Positions 49,695-58,108 of a DNA stretch of 64,000 nucleotides are shown piece after piece (positions within the stretch are counted from its first letter, which is position 1; every line of letters begins with the position of its first letter). The notes under the pieces were generated by a model that did not search any database, had not been told where the DNA came from, and saw only the letters and a list, made by a program, of their open reading frames with translations. Origin of the DNA: UBA1381 sp964399965 (lineage in GTDB: Bacteria > Bacillota > Clostridia > UBA1381); NCBI GenBank assembly GCA_964399965.1, contig CAYNRX010000003.1, positions 1-64,000 of the forward strand. Direction: 5' to 3'. The position numbers were made by a program, and so were the translations under genes.

Positions 49695-50246
49695 CTATTT
49701 CATAAGCGAAGACATAAGGCAGTGATCGGCAGCTCCGGCTTCCCGCACTGCCTTTTGCCGTGCGGCCGTTTCGATCCCCCCGATGGCGTATACGGGGATG
49801 GATACCGCTGAGGTCACCTCCCGCAGGAAAGCAAGTCCCCGGCCGGGCAGGCCGCTTTTACAGGCGGTATCGTAGATATGCCCGGCGATGAGCCAATCCG
49901 CCCCCAGAGACTCCGCCTGCACAGCTTCGGCGGCGGAATGCACGGAAACTCCCTTTTGTATCCCCGAAGGCAGCCGGAGACGGCGATCCTTAAACAGCGA
50001 TAGCGGCAGCTGCACGGCTTCTGCCTCCAGCTCGTCCAGGATATCGGGATGAGAATGCGCCGATAGCATGATCCCGCTGCGGCGGCAGATGGGAAGGCAG
50101 CTTTCAAACAGCGACTTGTATTCTTCACCGGACAGCTCCTTTTCCCGCAGTATTATCATTCTCGGCCGCAGGCGGCAGATGTTTTCCACCACTTTCAAAA
50201 AATCCCTGTCCGCCGGTAAAAGGCGTTTTGCTGTTACCGCTATCAT
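49695..50246 (-). CDS. thiE: ThiE/TenI-like protein (thiamine phosphate synthase family)
   Basis: A 183-residue TIM-barrel protein, shorter than ThiE (~210). It keeps RMIILREKELSGEEYKSLFE, GIMLSAHSHPDIL, GVSVHSAAEAVQAESLGADW and PVYAIGGIETAARQKAVREA. ThiE joins HMP-PP with thiazole phosphate; TenI relatives aromatise the thiazole. Several ThiE phosphate-binding residues look changed, so TenI-like function is equally possible. Its ATG overlaps the thiH stop. Confidence 0.75.
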   Translation of the reverse strand: MIAVTAKRLLPADRDFLKVVENICRLRPRMIILREKELSGEEYKSLFESCLPICRRSGIMLSAHSHPDILDELEAEAVQLPLSLFKDRRLRLPSGIQKGVSVHSAAEAVQAESLGADWLIAGHIYDTACKSGLPGRGLAFLREVTSAVSIPVYAIGGIETAARQKAVREAGAADHCLMSSLMK

Positions 50247-51388
50247 ACGCGTACGTAATCGGTGAACACCGGCTGCAAGCCGCGCGATTTCATGGCGGCA
50301 ATGACCTCTTCGGTCGAACGGGGATCGGAGATCTCGAACTGCTCGTCGCCCTTTGTCTCTTCGCCATGGCCGCCGACGCCGACACTTACCCCGGCGGATA
50401 TTTTCGTAGCCGCCATGCCGATAACGTTATCGCGGAAGCCCGCCCGCTCGCGCGTGGATATTGTTATCCCGGCATAGGGCATGAATATCCTGTAGGCGGT
50501 CATCACCTGCAAAAGCTGGCGTTCGTGCACATCGTTGGGATTGTTTTCGGCGTTATTTATATAGGGACGCATACGGGGGAAGGAGAACGATATCTCCGCC
50601 TGCGGGTATTTCTGCTGTATATAGTAAGCGTGCATAGCGGCCGCAAAGGCGTCGCGGCGGAAATCCGCCAGCCCCAAAAGCGAACCGAAGGCCACTCCGC
50701 GCATACCGCCCATAAGCGCCCGCTCCTGGGCGTTGAAGCGGTATGGATAAACGCGCTTGGGACCGGAGAGGTGCTTTTGGGCATAGACCGTGCGGTCGTA
50801 CGTCTCCTGATATACGCTGACGAAATCTGCCCCGCATTCGTGCAGGTAGGCGTATTCATCGCTGTTCACGGGATATATCTCGATGCCTATCGTTGAGAAA
50901 TATTTCCCGGCTGTCCTTATCGCCCGTCCTATGTATTCCACATCCGACATATAGCGCGATTCGCCGGTCAGAAGAAGTATCTCCTTAAGGCCGGTGGATG
51001 CTATCTGTTCCATCTCCCGTTCTGTTTCCTCATCGGTGAGCTTTGCGCGGTGGATGCGGTTATGACAGTTGAAGCCGCAGTAAACGCAGTGATTTTCACA
51101 GTAGTTGGCGATGTACAAGGGAGTAAACAGGCAGATGGAATTTCCGAAATGCTTGCGCGTCTCCCTCGCAGCCCTTTGGGCCATCTGCTCCAAAAATCCC
51201 TCCGCCGCCGGTGACAGCAGGGCGGCCAGATCCTCCCGGCGGAGACTGTCGCGCGAAAGCGCGGCCATTACGTCAGCCGGGGTGTATCTTGTGTAATCGT
51301 AACCGTCCATATCGGCCGTGACCTTCCGGAGGATCTCGCTGCCGATATCCTCCATACCGTCCAAATGCTTCATTATATCAGTTTGCAT
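50243..51388 (-). CDS. thiH: 2-iminoacetate synthase
   Basis: A 381-residue radical-SAM tyrosine lyase: YIANYCENHCVYCGFNCHN gives the Cys-x3-Cys-x2-Cys motif, and ILLLTGESRYMSDVEYIGRA, FVSVYQETYDRTVYAQKHL and the C-terminal ISAGVSVGVGGHGEETKGDE follow ThiH. It makes the glycine imine for thiazole formation. It lies 6 bp after thiG. Confidence 0.95.
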   Translation of the reverse strand: MQTDIMKHLDGMEDIGSEILRKVTADMDGYDYTRYTPADVMAALSRDSLRREDLAALLSPAAEGFLEQMAQRAARETRKHFGNSICLFTPLYIANYCENHCVYCGFNCHNRIHRAKLTDEETEREMEQIASTGLKEILLLTGESRYMSDVEYIGRAIRTAGKYFSTIGIEIYPVNSDEYAYLHECGADFVSVYQETYDRTVYAQKHLSGPKRVYPYRFNAQERALMGGMRGVAFGSLLGLADFRRDAFAAAMHAYYIQQKYPQAEISFSFPRMRPYINNAENNPNDVHERQLLQVMTAYRIFMPYAGITISTRERAGFRDNVIGMAATKISAGVSVGVGGHGEETKGDEQFEISDPRSTEEVIAAMKSRGLQPVFTDYVRV

Positions 51389-51394
51389 AGCTTA

Positions 51395-52162
51395 TTAGTC
51401 CTCCAAAAATCCTGTCAAGGGGCTTGAGGCCTCGGCGCGCTTTTCCAGCACCCGTCCCAGCCCGGAAAGATATGCCGCCCGTCCGGCTTCTATCGCCAGC
51501 TTGAAAGCGGTGGCCATCAGGCCAACGTCTCCGGCGGTCGCTATCGCCGTGTTGGCCATGACCGCATCCACTCCCAGCTCCATCGCTTCGCAGGCCTGCG
51601 AGGGAGCACCGATCCCGGCGTCGACGATTATCGGCAGAGGTATCTCCTCCACAAGGATGCGTATAAATTCCTTCGTCACCAATCCCTTGTTGGTGCCGAT
51701 AGGAGCGCCCAGGGGCATCACGGCCGCCGCCCCGGCTGATACCAGGTCGCGGGCGGTGTTGAGGTCGGGATACATATAGGGCATGACGATAAAGCCCTCC
51801 TTGGCAAGCATTTCCGTCGCCCGCACAGTTTCGTGGTTGTCGGGCAGCAGGTATTTGCTGTCGCGGATGACCTCGACCTTGACAAAATCACCGCAGCCTA
51901 TTTCCCGAGCCAGCCGCGCTATACGCACCGCCTCCTCGGCAGTCCTGGCGCCGGAGGTGTTCGGCAGCAGTGTTATACCCTCGGGCATGTAGTCGAGTAT
52001 GTTTGAATCGCCGCCCTTGACGGCGCGTCTTACGGCCAGTGTCGCCATTTCCACACCGGCGTTCTTTACTACGATATCTGTCATTTCCAGCGAGAATTTA
52101 CCCGAGCCAAGGATAAACCTTGAGGTAAACTCATGGCCGCCTATTACTAATTTGTCTTCCAT
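51395..52162 (-). CDS. thiG: Thiazole synthase
   Basis: A 255-residue TIM barrel with LVIGGHEFTSRFILGSGKFS, the Schiff-base region VKVEVIRDSKYLLPDN and the phosphate loop IIVDAGIGAPSQACEAMELG, then VDAVMANTAIA. It condenses 2-iminoacetate, DXP and ThiS thiocarboxylate. It starts one base inside the thiF stop. Confidence 0.96.
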   Translation of the reverse strand: MEDKLVIGGHEFTSRFILGSGKFSLEMTDIVVKNAGVEMATLAVRRAVKGGDSNILDYMPEGITLLPNTSGARTAEEAVRIARLAREIGCGDFVKVEVIRDSKYLLPDNHETVRATEMLAKEGFIVMPYMYPDLNTARDLVSAGAAAVMPLGAPIGTNKGLVTKEFIRILVEEIPLPIIVDAGIGAPSQACEAMELGVDAVMANTAIATAGDVGLMATAFKLAIEAGRAAYLSGLGRVLEKRAEASSPLTGFLED

Positions 52163-52800
52163 TACTGTTCCTCCATTATCAGCTGTATTATTTTGTTGGC
52201 CTGATGCCCGGCGCAGACGGCTACTCGGGGAGCCATCAGCGACGCTCCGCCCTCAATGCCGCTGCAGCCGTCTCCGCAGACATAAAGCCGCGACATCCGT
52301 CTCTGTGTCCTTATCAGGCCGGCGTCGCCGTACCCGGCCATGCCGCTTGCAGAAACAACGACCGCCTGCGGCAGCTTGTCAAGCACGGTGTTTATGAGCA
52401 TCGCCTTTTCCTCCGCCCGGTCAAGGGCTTCGGCGATGTATCGTTCCCCATCAAAGAGCTCCGGGGCGTTATCGGCGGTTATCCTTGCGCATACGGTCTG
52501 TATTTCCATATAGGGGTTTATCCGGCGTATGAGCGAGGATAAGGCGTCTGTCTTGTACATGCCTATGTGTTCAAGAAAGTATTGCTGGCGGTTGATGTTG
52601 GAAAGCTCCACGCGGTCAAAGTCGACCAGCAAAAGTCGGCCGATCCCTGCCCTGGCCAGCATTACGGCGATATTTGAACCCAGTCCGCCCAAGCCTGCCA
52701 CCGCTGCCGATGAATCGTGTAGCTTCTGCCGGAAATCTTCGCCGTGACGTTCGGCCAGGACTTTTTGCAACTGCTCCCTGCTTATCTCAGCCACCGCCAA
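52162..52800 (-). CDS. thiF: ThiS adenylyltransferase
   Basis: A 212-residue E1-like enzyme with the nucleotide loop VAGLGGLGSNIAVMLARAGI, LLLVDFDRVELSNINRQQYF and VVSASGMAGYGDAGLI. It adenylates the ThiS C-terminal Gly. The final region keeps one Cys (YVCGDGCSG) of the family zinc/catalytic set. It overlaps thiS by 14 bp. Confidence 0.93.
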   Translation of the reverse strand: MAVAEISREQLQKVLAERHGEDFRQKLHDSSAAVAGLGGLGSNIAVMLARAGIGRLLLVDFDRVELSNINRQQYFLEHIGMYKTDALSSLIRRINPYMEIQTVCARITADNAPELFDGERYIAEALDRAEEKAMLINTVLDKLPQAVVVSASGMAGYGDAGLIRTQRRMSRLYVCGDGCSGIEGGASLMAPRVAVCAGHQANKIIQLIMEEQ

Positions 52801-52981
52801 CGAACCTCACTATCTCCAGGACGTCATCGTCGCAAATCATCGTCGTCTCGTATTCCGCCCGCGGCACGATAAGGCGGTTTTTCTCTACGGCTACGCGCTC
52901 TGTCCCGTAGCCCTCGCGCTCTAAAAGCTCCGATAACGTCAGGGGAGCTTCAAGCGCGATATCTTCACCGTTTATTTTCAT
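52787..52981 (-). CDS. thiS: Sulfur carrier protein ThiS
   Basis: A 64-residue ubiquitin-like protein ending VRFVGGG, the Gly-Gly(-Gly) tail activated by ThiF. The N-terminal strand MKINGEDIALEAPLTLSELL is typical. It heads thiSFGH-thiE behind a consensus promoter and a leader terminator. Confidence 0.93.
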   Translation of the reverse strand: MKINGEDIALEAPLTLSELLEREGYGTERVAVEKNRLIVPRAEYETTMICDDDVLEIVRFVGGG

Positions 52982-53001
52982 TGCTGTCCTCTTTTAAAAA
53001 T

Positions 53002-53053
53002 AAAAAAACACAAAACAGACCGCGCCTTTTCGGTGGTGCGCCCCATTTTGTGT
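53002..53053 (-). terminator. Terminator-like hairpin in the thiS leader (candidate attenuator)
   Basis: In minus sense ACACAAAA (53046-53053) pairs with TTTTGTGT (53008-53015), enclosing a GCGC/GCGC stem, and the hairpin is followed by U7 (53002-53008). It stands between promoter and thiS, so it should stop most transcripts unless relieved. I find no THI-box (TPP riboswitch) core. Confidence 0.72.
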
Positions 53054-53065
53054 ATCAACAGTGAT

Positions 53066-53094
53066 ATTATACCATGACCTCGGCGGTTTGTCAA
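53066..53094 (-). promoter_or_regulatory. Sigma-A promoter of thiSFGH-thiE
   Basis: Minus-strand TTGACA (53089-53094), 17-bp spacer, TATAAT (53066-53071), both perfect. Confidence 0.92.
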
Positions 53095-53199
53095 TATCCT
53101 TTCTGCAGGTTGTCAGCTATGTGTAAAATTTATAAATATATATGTCTAAAACAATGAACAAAATCCATTTATTGCAATTTTCATTTGTAAGATTGCAAT

Positions 53200-53238
53200 A
53201 AAAAGGGGCCGCATCTTTAAAGATACAGTCCCTTTTTA
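53200..53238 (-). terminator. Terminator of the lysine operon after dapB
   Basis: AAAAGGGG-type (53200-53208) and CCCTTTTT (53230-53237) arms pair around ATCTTTAAAGAT, giving a U-rich tail in minus sense. A small ATTGCAA/TTGCAAT palindrome lies beside it; nothing else is seen in 53095-53199. Confidence 0.75.
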
Positions 53239-53997
53239 TCATAGCGAATCAATAATATCCTTCATCGAATACATGCCCGCAGGCTTGTCGGCGAGGAATT
53301 TCGCCGCTTTTATCGCCCCTACGGCGAATACCTCCTTGCTGGCGGCCGAATGCTTTATCTCTATCACCTCATCGTTGCCGGCAAATATCACCTCGTGATC
53401 GCCGGTTATGGTGCCTCCGCGTATTGCGTGCAGGCCGATCTCCGTTTTTGACCGCTTTTTGCGCTGCGAATGGCGGTCGTAGACGTACTCCGGCTCGAAC
53501 GACAGCGTCTCGGCGATAGCGTCGGCTATCGCAAGAGCCGTACCCGAGGGAGCGTCTATTTTCTGATTATGGTGTCTTTCAACGATTTCGATATCAAAGT
53601 TGCCCTCAAGGAGCTTTGCCGCCTTTTTGGCCAGGTCGGTTATGAGGTTTATGCCCAGGCTCATGTTGGCGGAGAAGAATATGGCCGTTTCCTCTGACGC
53701 CGTCTCCAGGCTCGCCCTCTGGCCGCTGTCAAAGCCGGTGGTGGCAATAACGGCCGGCAGCTTCCTCTTTTTGCAGAAATCAAGAACCCTTGCAAGCGAG
53801 GAGGGATGCGAAAAATCTATCAGTACATCGGCCTCGCCCGAAAACTCCTCCGGATCGGTATAAACCGGGTACGTATTGGGCACGCTTGTGTTTATGTCAA
53901 AGCCGGCGACGATCTCGCAGCCCGGATCCTCCGAGACAAGCCGCGTTATGACCTGCCCCATCTTGCCGTTGCAGCCGTTCATTATGATCTTTGTCAT
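53239..53997 (-). CDS. dapB: 4-hydroxy-tetrahydrodipicolinate reductase
   Basis: A 252-residue enzyme with the NAD(P) loop IIMNGCNGKMGQVITRLV, DVLIDFSHPSSLARVLDFC, VIATTGFDSGQRASLE, the catalytic EIVERHHNQKIDAPSGTAL and the C-terminal domain GTITGDHEVIFAGNDEVIEI. It is the last gene of the asd-lectin-dapA-dapB operon, making dipicolinate precursors for lysine, meso-DAP and, in spore formers, dipicolinic acid. Confidence 0.96.
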   Translation of the reverse strand: MTKIIMNGCNGKMGQVITRLVSEDPGCEIVAGFDINTSVPNTYPVYTDPEEFSGEADVLIDFSHPSSLARVLDFCKKRKLPAVIATTGFDSGQRASLETASEETAIFFSANMSLGINLITDLAKKAAKLLEGNFDIEIVERHHNQKIDAPSGTALAIADAIAETLSFEPEYVYDRHSQRKKRSKTEIGLHAIRGGTITGDHEVIFAGNDEVIEIKHSAASKEVFAVGAIKAAKFLADKPAGMYSMKDIIDSL

Positions 53998-54019
53998 AGC
54001 GGTATCCTTTCTGAAAATG

Positions 54020-54919
54020 TCAGTTGATCTTAAGTCCGTAATTTACCATTGCTTTCTTGAGCGTTTCCAGATCCTTTTCGCCCATTTCCGAAAGCGGCAG
54101 ACGGAGCTCTCCGGCCTCGTATCCGAGAAGGTTCATAGCCGTTTTTACGGGGATGGGATTTACCTCCACGAACAGGGCGTTGATAAGCTCCAGCATATCA
54201 AGCTGCAATTTGCGCGACTTTTCCACCTCGCCGTCAAAATAATACTGGCAGATGTTATGCGTATCCTCCGGGCAGACATTGGCTACGACCGAGATAACGC
54301 CCTTGCCGCCGAGAGACAGTATCGGTACTATCATATCGTCGTTGCCGGAATAGATATAAAGCTCCGGCACCTGGGCGGCGACTTTTGCCGTATAGCTAAT
54401 GTTGCCGCTGGCCTCTTTTACGGCGACTATGTTTTCGATCTTTGCCAGCTCCTTAAGCGTATCGACAGCTATGCTCACGCCGGTGCGGCTGGGAACGTTA
54501 TAGAGGATCACCGGGAGCTTTGTGGCGTTGGCAATAGCGGTAAAATGCTTGACAAGCCCGCTTTGAGTAGCTTTATTGTAGTATGGCGTCACCGAAAGTA
54601 TCCCGTCCGCGCCGAAACTTTCCGCCGCCTTGGTAAGCTCCACAGCGTGGCGCGTATCGTTCGAGCCGGTGCCGGCGATAACAGGGATGCGTCCGGCGAC
54701 CTTTTCAACGGTGTATTTTATCGCCGCCAGATGTTCCTCATCGGGCATTGTCGAAGCCTCGCCGGTGGTGCCGCAGATGATGATGGCGTCGGTATGCCCG
54801 GCGATCTGATCCTCGATGATTTTTCCCAGAGCTTCATAATTTGTCTTGTTTCCATCAAACGGCGTTATTATCGCAACGCCGGAACCGGTAAAGGGTAAAG
54901 TCTTTGCCATTTTCGTCAC
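54020..54919 (-). CDS. dapA: 4-hydroxy-tetrahydrodipicolinate synthase
   Basis: A 299-residue class I aldolase with AIIICGTTGEASTMPDEEHL, VIAGTGSNDTRHAVELTKAA, YYNKATQSGLVKHFTAIANA, LPVILYNVPSRTGVSI and the Schiff-base Lys in ENIVAVKEASGN. It lies between the lectin/SLH gene and dapB. Its transcription should depend on the lysine riboswitch upstream of asd. Confidence 0.97.
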   Translation of the reverse strand: MTKMAKTLPFTGSGVAIITPFDGNKTNYEALGKIIEDQIAGHTDAIIICGTTGEASTMPDEEHLAAIKYTVEKVAGRIPVIAGTGSNDTRHAVELTKAAESFGADGILSVTPYYNKATQSGLVKHFTAIANATKLPVILYNVPSRTGVSIAVDTLKELAKIENIVAVKEASGNISYTAKVAAQVPELYIYSGNDDMIVPILSLGGKGVISVVANVCPEDTHNICQYYFDGEVEKSRKLQLDMLELINALFVEVNPIPVKTAMNLLGYEAGELRLPLSEMGEKDLETLKKAMVNYGLKIN

Positions 54920-54949
54920 TCCTTCTGATATCGTTTTATGTTGGTGTCG

Positions 54950-56413
54950 TTATTCGGCCGTGCTTAGATTTTCGTAGCTTCGCAGTGACATTACTATTGC
55001 CTGTTCGCGGGTAGCGTTGGCGTAGTTTACGGCCTCCTGGGCGGAGTTTGTGTTCTTAGGGGCAAATTTGTTATCGCCCACGCCACTTAAAACTCCGTAT
55101 TTTACCATGAAATATACGCTCGGACGGGCGTAGTCGGAAATATCCGCATCATCGGCAAACTTCTGCACGCCGGAATAATTTATTGTGTAGTTATCATCGG
55201 TCGCAAGCGTCCACTCCGGCCACTCAACCTTCTTGTATACGCGGCAGAGCATCGTTGCCAGCTGTTCGCGCGTGATCGGAGAACCGGGGGCGTACTCGGT
55301 ATCGCTCATACCGTTGACTGCCCCGATGTTGAACGCCTTTAGGATATAATTCCTGTTCTCGTTATTATCTATATCGGCAAAATTACACTCGGAAGACATC
55401 ACAGCCCGGCCGCCGCTCATTTTCTCGAACAGCTGCACGGCCACGGCGGCAAATTCGCCCCTGTTGATCACCTGTGTCATATCCTTGCCCACAAGGACGT
55501 CAGGGATAAGCCCCAGATCTGACGCCTCCTGCAATTCGGGTGACGACCAGTCGGCCGAATCCGACCATGTCTCCCATTCGCAGATGAAGCCGACATGTTC
55601 CAAAGAGAAGAAATCCTCTTCATTGGGGTAGGAATTGTCGTTGTAGATATCGTTCCACTGGAACCGCTCCGACCGTTTGGCCGGGTTCGGCTCGTTAAAG
55701 AGCTGCACGTAATCCTCGTACTGGTCATCGGAACGCTTTACCCTGTTCGGTTCGCCGCTTGACCAGTTTTCGTAGGAAACATCCTCGCCGGTTACCCAGG
55801 AAAGCTCGCCGTCATTGCGGCTCATGCCGATCCAATACTGCTTTTTCTCTCCCCCGGTCACAAGACGCGATACGAAGGTCTGCTCCTCTGCGGAGGTTAT
55901 CGTCACCAGATGGCCGCCCAGCTCTTCGCAGCGGGCTTTGGCCTGCTCCCAGGTTAGGGACTCATTGAACAGCTGGTATCTGTGGTTGTTAAAAACGCTG
56001 TCGGCGACCTCCTGGTAGCTCTGGTTGTTTTTGATCAGTTTAAAGGGCCAGCTTTCGTTGGAGTCAACGGTTCCCTCGTAAACGTCACCGTTCAAAGTCC
56101 CTTCAAGCGTCACGAACGAATAGCCTGACGGAGCGTCGATCCACTCATCGCCCTTTATTATCAAAGTATCGCCCTCTGTTTCGGCCGTGACGGTGTAAGA
56201 GCCGTCCTTGGCGTTGGACGCCCCGGGCATGTTGTAAAATTCGAACACACCGGCGCCGTTATCGTCCATCGTCAACGTAAGCCCCGTCTGTCCTTGGTTG
56301 GCGTAATACCAGCCCTCCCATGTTCCTGCCGCATCCTGCGGCTCTGCAGCCTGCGCTGAAAGCAACAAGGCGGATGAGAGAATAAAGATAAACAAAAATC
56401 CCAGCTTCTTCAT
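54950..56413 (-). CDS. Secreted C-type-lectin-like and SLH protein inside the lysine operon
   Basis: A 487-residue protein: signal peptide (MKKLGFLFIFILSSALLLSA), an N-terminal beta domain with WEGWYYANQGQTGLTLTMDD at about 30-125, a C-type-lectin fold at about 140-290 (NESLTWEQAKARCEELGGHL, YWIGMSRNDGELSWVTGEDV, YENWSSGEPNR, FICEWE), and SLH-like repeats at about 300-480 (VINRGEFAAVAVQLFEKMSG, SPITREQLATMLCRVYKKVE, ATREQAIVMSLRSY). It fits tightly between asd (31 bp) and dapA (30 bp). No metabolic role in lysine synthesis is evident; it should be a wall-anchored binding protein. Confidence 0.9.
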   Translation of the reverse strand: MKKLGFLFIFILSSALLLSAQAAEPQDAAGTWEGWYYANQGQTGLTLTMDDNGAGVFEFYNMPGASNAKDGSYTVTAETEGDTLIIKGDEWIDAPSGYSFVTLEGTLNGDVYEGTVDSNESWPFKLIKNNQSYQEVADSVFNNHRYQLFNESLTWEQAKARCEELGGHLVTITSAEEQTFVSRLVTGGEKKQYWIGMSRNDGELSWVTGEDVSYENWSSGEPNRVKRSDDQYEDYVQLFNEPNPAKRSERFQWNDIYNDNSYPNEEDFFSLEHVGFICEWETWSDSADWSSPELQEASDLGLIPDVLVGKDMTQVINRGEFAAVAVQLFEKMSGGRAVMSSECNFADIDNNENRNYILKAFNIGAVNGMSDTEYAPGSPITREQLATMLCRVYKKVEWPEWTLATDDNYTINYSGVQKFADDADISDYARPSVYFMVKYGVLSGVGDNKFAPKNTNSAQEAVNYANATREQAIVMSLRSYENLSTAE

Positions 56414-56444
56414 AACGCCTTTCTCCTTATAATATGCACGATCT

Positions 56445-57548
56445 TTAGTCCATGTATCCCTTGGCCGTCAAAAGCTCCGCCAAAAGTACGGCTCCGCCGG
56501 CGGCACCGCGCAGGGTGTTATGCGACATGGATACCATCTTGTAATCATACTGCACAGACGGCCTTAAGCGTCCGCAGGAGATAGCCATTCCGCCCTCCAG
56601 CTCACGCGCCGATTTGATCTGCGGCTCGCTGGGCTCATCGGCCTCCGTGTGCACGTGCAGGAACTGCTTCGGTGCGTGCGGCAGCTCAAGCTCCTGGGGA
56701 ACGCCCTTGTACGCTCTCCACATATCCTCTATTTCTTCAACGGACGGCTTTTTGACCCCGTCCTTAAAGGAGAAGAATATCGCCGCCGTGTGGCCGTTGG
56801 AGACCGGGACACGGTACGTCTGGCATTCTATCTGCATCTCGTTCGAGGGAACGATCTCAGCGCCCTCTATTTTTCCCAGGATCTTGTTAGGCTCTACTTC
56901 CGACTTCATTTCCTCGCCGCCGATATAGGGGATGAGGTTGTCGACCATTTCCGGCCAGGTCTCGAACGTCTTGCCTGCCCCGGAGATAGCCTGATACGTT
57001 GTAACAAGCGCGCGGTCGACCGGATATTTTTCGTTTATGACCGCAAGCGCGGGAAGATACGACTGAAGAGAGCAGTTTGACTTAACTGCCACAAAGCCGC
57101 GCTTGGTGCCCAGACGCTTGCGCTGCTGGGGGATTATGTCGATGTGCTGGGGATTTATCTCCGGTATGACCATCGGCACATCGGGCGTATGACGGTGGGC
57201 GGAATTGTTTGATACCACCGGGCATTCCGCCTTGGCGTAGCGATCCTCGAGGGCTTTTATCTCGTCCTTCTTCATATCAACGGCGCAGAATACGAAATCT
57301 ACCATGGAAGCGATCTTTTCCACATCGCCGGTGGCGTCCATTACCACCATGTCGCTTACAGATGCAGGGATATCCTCATCCATCGCCCATTTCGCGCCCA
57401 CAGCCTCGCTGTATTTTTTGCCTGCGCTCCTGGGAGAGGCGGCAAGGACCTCTATCGTGTACCAGGGGTGATCGTGCAGAAGCGTTATGAAACGCTGGCC
57501 GACCATGCCTGTTGCCCCGATTATGCCTACTTTGTAGTTTTCTTTCAT
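56445..57548 (-). CDS. asd: Aspartate-semialdehyde dehydrogenase (archaeal/fungal type)
   Basis: A 367-residue enzyme with the NADP loop VGIIGATGMVGQRFITLL, the catalytic Cys in VKSNCSLQSYLPAL, ALVTTYQAISGAGKTFETWP and the His-bearing YRVPVSNGHTAAIFFSFKDG. The sequence is of the longer archaeal/yeast Asd branch rather than the Bacillus type. It heads the operon and is preceded by a lysine riboswitch with terminator. Confidence 0.95.
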   Translation of the reverse strand: MKENYKVGIIGATGMVGQRFITLLHDHPWYTIEVLAASPRSAGKKYSEAVGAKWAMDEDIPASVSDMVVMDATGDVEKIASMVDFVFCAVDMKKDEIKALEDRYAKAECPVVSNNSAHRHTPDVPMVIPEINPQHIDIIPQQRKRLGTKRGFVAVKSNCSLQSYLPALAVINEKYPVDRALVTTYQAISGAGKTFETWPEMVDNLIPYIGGEEMKSEVEPNKILGKIEGAEIVPSNEMQIECQTYRVPVSNGHTAAIFFSFKDGVKKPSVEEIEDMWRAYKGVPQELELPHAPKQFLHVHTEADEPSEPQIKSARELEGGMAISCGRLRPSVQYDYKMVSMSHNTLRGAAGGAVLLAELLTAKGYMD

Positions 57549-57583
57549 CTTTTTTCTCCTTTAATAACACAATGGTTTTTGTA

Positions 57584-57609
57584 CAAAAAAAGCAGCCTTT
57601 TTAGCTGCC
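57584..57609 (-). terminator. Riboswitch expression-platform terminator before asd
   Basis: In minus sense GGCAGC pairs with GCTGCT (stem 57591-57609), followed by a U7 tract at 57584-57590. A CCGG-containing hairpin just before it may serve as the alternative structure. Confidence 0.75.
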
Positions 57610-57670
57610 CTTACTACTGCCCCGGAGAGTTTCCGGAACCGCAGACAGCCCTCCGCCGTTTTCAAACGGC

Positions 57671-57812
57671 GACAGTCGCACTGCTGTTTGCAGTACGCCC
57701 GGCAGCCTGCCCCGGCAGGAACAGCCAACCTCGGCGTCTTTGCCTTTCGCACCGCCCTCTGCGGCTCTGCCGAGCCTGATGCGGACTACTGATCAAAAAC
57801 GCGCCTCTGTCT
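57671..57812 (-). promoter_or_regulatory. Lysine riboswitch (L-box) aptamer
   Basis: In minus sense the P1 stem GACAG/CTGTC closes 57671-57812. The conserved blocks appear in order: AGAGGCGCG, GATCAGTAG, GGCGGTGCGAAAGGCAAAG, ACGCCGAGGTTGGC, CTGCCGGGCG and CAAACAGCAGTGCG. The aptamer lies in the 300-nt leader of asd-lectin-dapA-dapB, with a terminator downstream, so high lysine should end transcription early. Confidence 0.9.
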
Positions 57813-57840
57813 TTAATATTATTTGTTTTTAGATATTTTT

Positions 57841-57869
57841 ATACTATCACTTTTTCCGTTCCATGTCAA
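57841..57869 (-). promoter_or_regulatory. Sigma-A promoter of the lysine operon
   Basis: Minus-strand TTGACA (57864-57869), 17-bp spacer and TAGTAT (57841-57846), giving transcription start about 10-20 nt before the riboswitch. Confidence 0.85.
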
Positions 57870-58042
57870 GGGTTTTTTAAAAAATTCCCCGAAAATATTT
57901 ATAGCTTGTTCGCTTTCTCGGTGCAAAGCATTACGAAGGCACAAACGCCGCAGGTCGCCGATCTTCGCCTGCCGTATCATTTTACTTAAATCCCCCGAAA
58001 AACGACAGACCACAATTGTACAACTTTTTTTATCCAAAGGGC

Positions 58043-58071
58043 TTTTCAAACCGGCGCAAAAGGTATATAAT
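58043..58071 (+). promoter_or_regulatory. Possible sigma-A promoter of murC
   Basis: TTTTCA (58043-58048), 17-bp spacer and perfect TATAAT (58066-58071). The -35 is weak. The divergent gap 57870-58042 shows no gene I can support. Confidence 0.55.
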
Positions 58072-58108
58072 AATATTGAATGAAAATTTTTACAGACTGG
58101 AGAAAAGC

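Noticed and set aside
53000..53100. TPP riboswitch expected before the thi operon
   Set aside because: The conserved CTGAGA and ACCTGATCTGG-type blocks are absent and the promoter-to-start distance is too short.
57819..58049. Minus-strand 76-codon frame before asd
   Set aside because: It overlaps the TTGACA/TAGTAT promoter of the lysine operon, has no ribosome site and resembles no family.
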